Assembly: GCA_023411405.1 (NCBI GenBank)
Contig: JAEYOU010000343.1
Span: 1 to 17,524, forward strand
DNA: 17,524 bases
Direction of reading: 5' to 3'
Source of the DNA: Pseudomonadota bacterium
Lineage (GTDB): Bacteria > Myxococcota > Myxococcia > Myxococcales > Anaeromyxobacteraceae
The notes under the pieces were generated by a model that did not search any database, was not told where the DNA came from, and saw only the letters and a list, made by a program, of their open reading frames with translations. The position numbers and the translations under genes are program-made. Shown here piece after piece: positions 12,301 through 17,524 of the stretch. Positions within the stretch are counted from its first letter, which is position 1; the number at the start of each line of letters is the position of its first letter.

Positions 12301-14904
12301 ATGGACCGCACCCAGTCCCACGCGCCCGCCGGCGGCGCTCCCGGGGACGACGTCCCGACGCGCATGGTGCTCACCGGCCTCCCCGGCCGCCGCTCGCTCC
12401 GCCGCAGGGCGCTCCGCTGGGGCCTGTTCGCGCTGATCGCGCTGGTCAACCTCGCGTTCGCCACGGCCGTGGTCGGGTACTTCTACTTCGCGCGCGGGCT
12501 CCCGGAGATCCCGACGCTGGACGAGTACCGGCCGCCCATCGTCACGGAGATGGTCTCCGCCGACGGGCAGCTCTCCGGCGAGTTCTTCCGGGAGCGGCGC
12601 AAGGTGGTCCCGTACGAGCGCATCCCGAAGCAGCTCGTCCAGGCGTTCGTCGCCTCCGAGGACCAGAACTTCTTCGCGCACGGCGGCATCGACCTGAAGG
12701 GGACCCTCCGCGCCGCGCTCAACACCTACGTCCTGCGCAAGAACGTCCAGGGCGGCTCGACCATCACGCAGCAGACCGCCAAGTCGATCTTGATCAGCGC
12801 CGAGGGGTTCGCGAAGGGGACGCAGCGGAGCCTCGCGCGGAAGCTCCGGGAGCTGATCCTCGCGCGCCGGCTCGAGCGGGCCTTCACGAAGGAGCAGATC
12901 CTCTGGCTGTACATGAACGGCGTCTACCTCGGGCACCACTCGTACGGCGTCCAGGCCGCCGCGGAGAACTACTACCGCAAGAACGTCGCCGACCTCTCGC
13001 TCGGGGAGGCGGCGCTCATCGCCGGCCTGCCGCAGGCCCCCTCGCGCTACTCGCCGTTCCGGCGGACCGAGAGCGGCGAGGCCGTCGAGGGCGCGGAGGG
13101 GCCGGCCAAGGCGCGCCGCCGCTACGTGCTCCGCCGCATGCGCGAGGAGGGGATGATCACGCGCGACGAGGAGCAGGCCGCGAACGCGGCCGAGATCCGG
13201 GTCTTCGGCGTGGACGACGTCTTCCGCGAGACCGCGCCCTTCTACGTCGAGCACGCGCGCCGGCACGTCGTGGAGCGGTACGGCAACGAGCGGCTCCTCC
13301 AGGACGGCCTCCGCGTCGAGCTCGCCATGGACCTCGAGAAGCAGCGGGCGGCGCAGGCCGCCATGCTGAAGGGGCTCCAGGAGGTCGATCACCGGCAGGG
13401 CTACTGGGGGCCGGTGGCGCACGTCGAGGGCGAGGAGGCCGCGACGCTCCAGGCGCAGCTCGCCCGGGCCTGGCCCAAGGGCGAGCTCGCGACCGGCCAG
13501 TACTGCGTCGGCGTGGTCACCCGCGTCGACGACAAGGCCGCGGTCGCCGAGGTCCAGGTGGGGGAGAACCAGGGCCTCCTCCCGGTCTCCGGCCTGCGCT
13601 GGGCGCGCAAGCCCAACCCCGAGGTCAACTACCAGGAGGCGCTCGTCTCGCGCGTCTCCTCCGCGGTCAAGGCCGGCGACGTGGTGGTGCTGCGCCGGGT
13701 GGAGCGGAAGGAGCTCGTGGCGCGCGAGCAGGGCCTCGCGATCGGCCGCTCGAAGGACGTGCCCGAGGGCCCGCTCCTCTTCACGCTCGAGCAGGAGCCG
13801 AAGCTCCAGGGCGCGCTCGTCTCGGTCGATCCGTGGACGTCGTACGTGGCGGCGATGGTCGGCGGCTACGACTTCGACGCGTCCGAGTTCAACCGCGCGT
13901 TCCAGTCGTGCCGGCAGCCCGGCTCGGCCTTCAAGCCGGTCGTGTACTCCGCCGCGGTGGACAAGCTCGACTTCACCCCCGCCACGATCCTCACCGACGC
14001 GCCGCTCGTCTATCGCAGCACCGAGGACTCCTGGAAGCCGCAGAACTACGGCCAGGACTTCAAGGGCGACGTCACCGTCCGGACCGCGCTGGTCCAGTCG
14101 ATGAACATCCCCGCGGTGAAGACGTACGAGGCGCTCGCGAGCAAGCTCGGCTACCCCGTGCTCGCCGACTGGGCCAAGGAGCTCGGGCTCACGACCCCGG
14201 TGAAGCAGGAGCTCGGGAGCGCCCTGGGGTCCTCCTGCGTGCACCTCTGGGAGCTCACGAACGTGTACGCGATCTTCGCGCGCTACGGCGAGCGGCGGCC
14301 TTCCACCTTCGTGAAGCGCGTCCTCGATCGCGACGGCCGCGTCCTCGAGGACCACACCGACTACCGGGATCCGTGGGTGCCGCTCTCCGCGCGGCTCGCC
14401 GGCGGCGTCGCCGAGGCGGCGCGGCCGCGCCACCAGGTGATGGACGAGCGGAGCGCCTACATCCTCGTCCACCTCATGCAGGAGGTCGCGACCGTGGGCA
14501 CGGGCGCCCGCGCCGCGCGCCTGGGGAAGCCGGCCGCCGGGAAGACCGGGACCACCAACGACTCGTTCGACACCTGGTTCCTCGGGTTCACCCACGACCT
14601 CGCCACCGGCGTCTGGCTCGGCTTCGACAAGAACGAGCAGCCGCTCGGGCGGTACGAGACCGGCGGCCACGCCTCGTTGCCGATCTGGCTCGACTACATG
14701 TCGGTGGCCCTGCAGGACCGGCCCCAGCCGGCGTTCGAGCCGCCCGCGGGCGTGGTGATGGTCCGGATCGATCCCGAGACCGGCAAGGCCGTTTCCGAGG
14801 ACGAGCGCGGGGTGCTCGAGCCGTTCAAGCAGGGCACGGAGCCGAGCCTCACCGCGGCCGAGCAGAAGCAGGTCCAGGTGGAGGATCTGTTCCAGCAACC
14901 GTGA
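12301..14904 (+). CDS. mrcA: Penicillin-binding protein 1A, bifunctional class A peptidoglycan synthase
   Basis: 867 residues. A short cytoplasmic tail with a basic cluster (RRSLRRRALR) precedes one membrane helix (~41-63). The glycosyltransferase family 51 domain has all motifs: EDQNFFAHGG with catalytic E120, GGSTITQQTAK, RKLRELILARRLE with KEQILWLYMN, and RRRYVLRRM. A middle region (~365-470, GPVAHVEGEE...GVVTRVDDKAAVAEVQVG) matches the OB-like domain of PBP1A. The transpeptidase domain has SAFK (S542 nucleophile, K545), SMN (600-602) and KTG (748-750). Both activities should be intact: polymerising lipid II and cross-linking stem peptides in the periplasm. Length is normal for PBP1A. The C-terminus ends in a Gln-rich stretch (AAEQKQVQVEDLFQQP). 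No partner lipoprotein gene (lpoA) is nearby. Confidence 0.96.
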   Translation: MDRTQSHAPAGGAPGDDVPTRMVLTGLPGRRSLRRRALRWGLFALIALVNLAFATAVVGYFYFARGLPEIPTLDEYRPPIVTEMVSADGQLSGEFFRERRKVVPYERIPKQLVQAFVASEDQNFFAHGGIDLKGTLRAALNTYVLRKNVQGGSTITQQTAKSILISAEGFAKGTQRSLARKLRELILARRLERAFTKEQILWLYMNGVYLGHHSYGVQAAAENYYRKNVADLSLGEAALIAGLPQAPSRYSPFRRTESGEAVEGAEGPAKARRRYVLRRMREEGMITRDEEQAANAAEIRVFGVDDVFRETAPFYVEHARRHVVERYGNERLLQDGLRVELAMDLEKQRAAQAAMLKGLQEVDHRQGYWGPVAHVEGEEAATLQAQLARAWPKGELATGQYCVGVVTRVDDKAAVAEVQVGENQGLLPVSGLRWARKPNPEVNYQEALVSRVSSAVKAGDVVVLRRVERKELVAREQGLAIGRSKDVPEGPLLFTLEQEPKLQGALVSVDPWTSYVAAMVGGYDFDASEFNRAFQSCRQPGSAFKPVVYSAAVDKLDFTPATILTDAPLVYRSTEDSWKPQNYGQDFKGDVTVRTALVQSMNIPAVKTYEALASKLGYPVLADWAKELGLTTPVKQELGSALGSSCVHLWELTNVYAIFARYGERRPSTFVKRVLDRDGRVLEDHTDYRDPWVPLSARLAGGVAEAARPRHQVMDERSAYILVHLMQEVATVGTGARAARLGKPAAGKTGTTNDSFDTWFLGFTHDLATGVWLGFDKNEQPLGRYETGGHASLPIWLDYMSVALQDRPQPAFEPPAGVVMVRIDPETGKAVSEDERGVLEPFKQGTEPSLTAAEQKQVQVEDLFQQP

Positions 14905-14921
14905 GGTAGGCGGGCGGATCC

Positions 14922-14951
14922 TTGATCTCGGGTTCGACCGGCGGGTACCAT
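14922..14951 (+). promoter_or_regulatory. Sigma-70-like promoter for the MCP gene
   Basis: TTGATC (14922-14927) and TACCAT (14946-14951), each four of six with consensus, at 18-base spacing. This would give a leader of about 40 bases ending in the MCP start. It is the best -35/-10 pair in the window. Confidence 0.45.
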
Positions 14952-14998
14952 TTCACGAAGCGCCCGGAGTCCCGGCGCTTTTCGCCCGCCAGGTGCCC

Positions 14999-16696
14999 AT
15001 GCCCAAGAAGATCGTCGCCAAGCTCGGAGTGAAGACGAGCCTCGTCGCCGCCGCGGGCGCGATCCTCGCGCTGTACATGGCCGTCGCCTGGCTGCTCCTC
15101 GGGAACCTCGTTCACGGGGGCGACGTCCTCGCGAAGCTCCTCGTCACGATGCTCGCTTGCGGGGCGACGCTGGTCCTGGCGGTCTACTGGCTGGTCTCGC
15201 GGTTCGTCTTCCACCCCATCGACGAGATGAGCGAGGTGGCCCGGCGGGTGTCGGACTGCGACCTCACCGCGCGCGCGGAGAAGCCGAGCGAGGACGAGCT
15301 CGGCACGCTCGCCAGCTCGCTCAACCGCATCGGCGAGAACCTCGCCGCCACGCTCTCCCGCGTGCAGAACGTGACCGGCGGGGTGGGCACCGTGATCGAG
15401 CGGATCTCGCGGACCGGCTCCTCGGTCTCGTCCGGGGTCGGGACGGTGTCGGCGCGCGTGCTGGACACCTCGGCGTCCATGGGCGACATGATCTCGAGCC
15501 TCAAGGGGATCGCCGACAACGTCGAGGTCCTCGCCCAGAGCGCGGAGGAGTCCTCCTCGTCGATCCTCCAGATGGCGGCCACCAACGACGAGGTGGCCGA
15601 GAACATCCAGGCGCTCGCGGCGAGCGTCGAGGAGACCACCGCGGCGATCGAGGAGATGACCTACTCGATCAAGGAGGTGGCGAAGAACATCGAGGAGCTC
15701 TCGGCCACGACCGAGGAGACGAGCTCGTCGATGAACGAGATGGACGTCTCCATCTCGCAGGTCGAGTCGAACGCGAACGAGACCGCGAAGCTCTCCGAGC
15801 AGGCCCAGCGCGACGCGGAGATGGGCGCCGAGGCGCTCTCCCGCACCCTCGCCGGCATCGACAAGATCAAGGAGTCGTCGCGCGAGGCCGCGAGCGTCAT
15901 CGAGGCGCTCGGGAAGAAGATCGCCGCCATCGGCAACATCCTGAACGTCATCGACGACGTCGCCGAGCAGACGAACCTCCTGGCGCTCAACGCCGCCATC
16001 CTCGCCGCGCAGTCGGGCGAGCACGGCAAGGGGTTCGCCGTCGTCGCCGACGAGATCAAGGACCTCGCCGAGCGGACCGGCGCGTCGACGAAGGAGATCG
16101 CCGACCTCATCCGCGCCGTGCAGGAGTCGTCGAAGCAGGCGGTCAGCTCGATGGACCGCGGCGTCCGGAACGTCGAGGAGGGCGTGCGGCTCGGCCAGGA
16201 GGCGGAGACCGCGCTCAAGAAGATCCAGGAGTCCTCGCAGAAGTCGACGCACATGGTGAAGGCGATCGCCCGCGCCACGATCGAGCAGGCGCGCGGGTCG
16301 AAGCAGGTGACCGTGGCCATCAACCGGATCGCCGAGACCGTCCAGCAGATCGCCACCGCCACCGCCGAGCAGGCCCGCGGGTCCGAGCAGATCATGAAGA
16401 GCGCGGAGAAGATGAAGGCGATCACCAAGCACGTGGAGCGCTCCGCGCAGGAGCAGTCGCGCGGGTCGAAGCAGATCACCCGGGCGATCGAGTCGATCTC
16501 CGAGATGGTCCATCACCTGAACCGCGCGCAGAAGGAGCAGACCAAGGGCTCCGAGCAGGTGATGACGGCGGTGGTGCAGATCAAGCAGGTCGCCGAGGCA
16601 CAGACGCACTCGGTCCGCGACCTCGAGGCGGCCATCGCCGAGCTCGCGAACCAGGCCGACACGCTGCGCGGCGAGGTGCGCCGGTTCAAGATCTGA
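14999..16696 (+). CDS. Methyl-accepting chemotaxis-type protein without a periplasmic sensor domain
   Basis: 565 residues from ATG 14999 (AGG at 14991-14993, five-base spacing); a GTG six bases earlier at 14993 is also possible. Two membrane helices (about 13-35 and 44-68) are joined by only about eight residues, so there is no ligand-binding domain outside the membrane. A HAMP-like segment follows (FHPIDEMSEVARRVSDCDLTARAEK...). The long signalling coiled coil has adaptation-type glutamates (ASVEETTAAIEEM) and the hairpin tip AEQTNLLALNAAILAAQSGEHGKGFAVVADE (E323 onward). Tip residues differ from the common EAARAGE (here LAAQSGE). The helices show 28-residue periodicity: three repeats at 183-266 and four at 429-540. 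No CheR-tethering pentapeptide ends the protein (VRRFKI). It probably passes membrane, redox or cytoplasmic cues to a Che/Frz-like kinase; no che genes are adjacent. Confidence 0.92.
   Translation: MPKKIVAKLGVKTSLVAAAGAILALYMAVAWLLLGNLVHGGDVLAKLLVTMLACGATLVLAVYWLVSRFVFHPIDEMSEVARRVSDCDLTARAEKPSEDELGTLASSLNRIGENLAATLSRVQNVTGGVGTVIERISRTGSSVSSGVGTVSARVLDTSASMGDMISSLKGIADNVEVLAQSAEESSSSILQMAATNDEVAENIQALAASVEETTAAIEEMTYSIKEVAKNIEELSATTEETSSSMNEMDVSISQVESNANETAKLSEQAQRDAEMGAEALSRTLAGIDKIKESSREAASVIEALGKKIAAIGNILNVIDDVAEQTNLLALNAAILAAQSGEHGKGFAVVADEIKDLAERTGASTKEIADLIRAVQESSKQAVSSMDRGVRNVEEGVRLGQEAETALKKIQESSQKSTHMVKAIARATIEQARGSKQVTVAINRIAETVQQIATATAEQARGSEQIMKSAEKMKAITKHVERSAQEQSRGSKQITRAIESISEMVHHLNRAQKEQTKGSEQVMTAVVQIKQVAEAQTHSVRDLEAAIAELANQADTLRGEVRRFKI
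16283..16618 (+). repeat. Four tandem 84-bp (28-residue) coiled-coil repeats in the MCP
   Basis: Units at 16283, 16367, 16451 and 16535, each opening with EQ(A/S/T)(R/K)GS(K/E)Q(V/I) and holding exactly four heptads. They lie in the descending helix. Matching 84-bp units in the ascending helix begin at 15545, 15629 and 15713 (EESSSS, EETTAA, EETSSS). The register is read directly from the translation. Confidence 0.75.
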
Positions 16697-16710
16697 GTGG
16701 AACCAGAGGC

Positions 16711-16737
16711 CGCTCGCCCTGAGTCGAAGGGCGAGCG
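16711..16737 (-). repeat. Dispersed palindromic repeat, copy 3 (shortened)
   Basis: 27 nt: CGCTCGCCCT / AGGGCGAGCG pair over ten base pairs around a seven-base loop GAGTCGA. Compared with the other copies, four bases (CCTG) are missing from the core on the plus strand, so the loop shrinks while the stem is kept. It lies between the converging MCP and EVE genes, 14 nt after the MCP stop and 7 nt after the EVE stop. Confidence 0.8.
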
Positions 16738-16744
16738 TCGCGCC

Positions 16745-17185
16745 TCAGAACCGCGGCTCCGCCCCGATCCCGCCCGTCCGGCCGAGCACGTCCGCGAGCG
16801 CGAGCAGGTCGCGCCACTCCGCGGGCGCCAGCGGGACGACCGAGAGCCGCCCCTGCCGCAGGAGCACCGAGCCGTCGAAGGCCGGCTCGAGCTTGAGCTG
16901 CTCGAGCGGGACGGGGGCGGGCAGCGGCTCGAGCGCGCGGATGTCGACGCAGACCTGATCGCCGTCTCCGGTCAGGTCCGGGTAGGCCGTCCGGACGACC
17001 TCGGCGATGCCCACCGCCCGCTTCTCGCCCGAGTGGTACAGGATCGCCCGGTCCCCCTTCCGCATCGCGGCCAGGTTCCGCTGCGCCTGCGGGTTCGCGA
17101 CGCCCGTCCAGGCCGTCCTCCGGTCGCGTACGAGGTCGTCCCAGGAGTAGGACGACGGTTCGGTCTTGAGCAGCCAGTAGGCCAT
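16745..17185 (-). CDS. EVE-domain protein (PUA-like fold)
   Basis: 146 residues. The ATG at 17185 gives MAYWLLKTEPSSYSWDDLV, the standard opening of EVE proteins (COG2947); an upstream in-frame ATG at 17206 adds seven residues without homology. Further family sequence: TAWTGVANPQAQRNLAAMRKGDRAILYHSGEKRAVGIAEVVRTAYPD, then VCVDIRALEPLPAPVPLEQLKLEPAFDGSVLLRQGRLSVVPL and a C-terminal helix. The conserved W of KTEP..Y.W and the YHSG motif are present. EVE domains are related to PUA and YTH folds and are thought to bind modified bases in RNA or DNA; the target here is unknown. It is not fused or adjacent to a restriction endonuclease, so this is likely the stand-alone housekeeping form. It diverges from the tatB-like gene. 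Confidence 0.92.
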   Translation of the reverse strand: MAYWLLKTEPSSYSWDDLVRDRRTAWTGVANPQAQRNLAAMRKGDRAILYHSGEKRAVGIAEVVRTAYPDLTGDGDQVCVDIRALEPLPAPVPLEQLKLEPAFDGSVLLRQGRLSVVPLAPAEWRDLLALADVLGRTGGIGAEPRF

Positions 17186-17193
17186 CCAGCACG

Positions 17194-17199
17194 ACCTTA
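17194..17199 (-). promoter_or_regulatory. Weak -10-like element before the EVE gene
   Basis: TAAGGT on the minus strand, eight bases before the ATG at 17185. It matches TATAAT at only three positions, and AAGG could instead be a Shine-Dalgarno at nine-base spacing. Confidence 0.2.
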
Positions 17200-17213
17200 G
17201 GGGCACCGCCCCT
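17199..17213. repeat. Inverted repeat between the EVE and tatB-like genes
   Basis: AGGGGC-ACC-GCCCCT, a six-base-pair stem with a three-base loop, in the 86-nt divergent gap. It touches the -10-like hexamer of the EVE gene, so it could be an operator. No regulator is known for it. Confidence 0.3.
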
Positions 17214-17259
17214 GGCCCGCAACTCGACGCCCCGGGGGGCAGCGGCTCCGGGGCCGTGT

Positions 17260-17265
17260 TATAGG
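17260..17265 (+). promoter_or_regulatory. Candidate -10 for the tatB-like gene
   Basis: TATAGG, four of six with TATAAT, six bases before the GTG at 17272, fitting a leaderless transcript. AGGTG overlapping it could also be a Shine-Dalgarno, so this case is ambiguous. There is no clear -35. Confidence 0.35.
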
Positions 17266-17271
17266 TGCGCC

Positions 17272-17524
17272 GTGTTCGGGCTCTCCATGACGGAGCTGGT
17301 GATCATCGCCGTCCTGGCGCTGCTCCTGCTCGGCGCGGACAACCTCCCCCAGGCGGCCCGAACCGTCGGCAAGGGGCTGCGTGAGTTCCGGCGCGCCACC
17401 GAGGATCTCAAGGACCAGATCGAGACCGAGATCTACGTGGACGAGCAGAAGCGGCGGCAGGTCGCGCCGGTGCCCGCCGCCCCGCAGGCGCCCCTGCCGC
17501 CCCAGGCGGAGGCTGCGCCCGATC
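17272..17524 (+). CDS. tatB: TatB-like Sec-independent translocase subunit (cut by right edge)
   Basis: 84 codons are visible from GTG 17272 and the frame is open to the edge. FGLSMTELVIIAVLALLLLG (residues 2-21) is the single membrane helix, followed by the hinge and amphipathic helix NLPQAARTVGKGLREFRRATEDLKDQI, then a Pro/Ala/Gln-rich tail. This is the TatA/TatB family layout. E8 in the membrane helix and the MFG start favour TatB, which recruits folded Tat substrates with TatC in the inner membrane. TatA is the alternative because GKGLREF is also seen there. The usual GP(E/K)xLP hinge reads GADNLP, with Ala in place of Pro. An in-frame ATG at 17287 would remove five residues. tatC may follow to the right, but that is outside the window. 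Confidence 0.82.
   Translation, partial: MFGLSMTELVIIAVLALLLLGADNLPQAARTVGKGLREFRRATEDLKDQIETEIYVDEQKRRQVAPVPAAPQAPLPPQAEAAPD

Noticed and set aside
11104..14898. Very long minus-strand open frame (1264 codons) across the rluC-like and PBP1A genes
   Set aside because: Antisense to two clear genes; its translation is Arg/Leu/Gly/His/Glu-rich low-complexity sequence caused by high GC at third codon positions, with no domain.
14849..16609. Minus-strand open frame opposite the MCP, Leu/Arg/His/Asp repetitive
   Set aside because: The apparent repeats are the antisense image of the MCP heptads.
1..17524. CRISPR array, tRNA, rRNA, prophage, IS element or defence island
   Set aside because: No regularly spaced direct repeats, tRNA-like cloverleaf, transposase, integrase or phage gene is visible. 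The EVE and nuclease genes are not next to restriction or other defence genes.

Overview
The window is very GC-rich (roughly 70% or more by eye), with third codon positions almost always G or C. Its gene types and codon style suggest a myxobacterium, most likely Anaeromyxobacter or a close relative. That assignment is an inference from composition and protein resemblance; there is no rRNA or other marker to fix it. Most of the DNA is coding, and most other open frames are GC-driven shadows of the genes listed.

Layout, left to right. A minus-strand MFS transporter fragment (1-301) enters from the left edge with no normal start codon. A membrane-anchored short-chain dehydrogenase (506-1552, +) converges on a two-gene minus-strand operon: a lipoprotein resembling the N-terminal domain of bacterial virulence-factor lipases (3847-2888), followed by an OmpP1/FadL outer-membrane channel (2891-1656), with GTGA overlap. 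A plus-strand pair follows: an MBL-fold hydrolase with a C-terminal winged-helix-like tail (4170-5183) and the lytic transglycosylase MltA (5239-6435). A PilZ protein (7066-6440, -) abuts mltA tail to tail with a 4-nt gap and lies downstream of the uracil permease UraA (8559-7168, -). A beta-CASP/MBL nuclease (8853-9845) diverges from uraA. It is followed by YqhD aldehyde reductase (9916-11061), an RluC-like pseudouridine synthase (11209-12213), penicillin-binding protein 1A (12301-14904) and a methyl-accepting chemotaxis-type protein without a periplasmic sensor domain (14999-16696). An EVE-domain protein (17185-16745, -) diverges from a TatB-like gene (17272 onward) cut by the right edge.

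Much of this is envelope biology: peptidoglycan synthesis (PBP1A) and turnover (MltA), outer-membrane hydrophobic transport (FadL plus lipoprotein), Tat export, and signalling (MCP, PilZ). The rest is housekeeping: uracil uptake, rRNA modification, aldehyde detoxification and nucleic-acid processing. There is no phage, IS, CRISPR, tRNA or rRNA gene.

The most interesting structure is not protein-coding. A 27-31 nt palindrome with core TTCGACAGGCTCAG occurs four times at three gene 3' ends, with arms that covary so that pairing is kept. One site holds a tail-to-tail pair that could refold into one long hairpin. Several genes also have a -10-like hexamer only 6-9 nt before the start codon, with no Shine-Dalgarno sequence or a doubtful one, suggesting leaderless transcripts.
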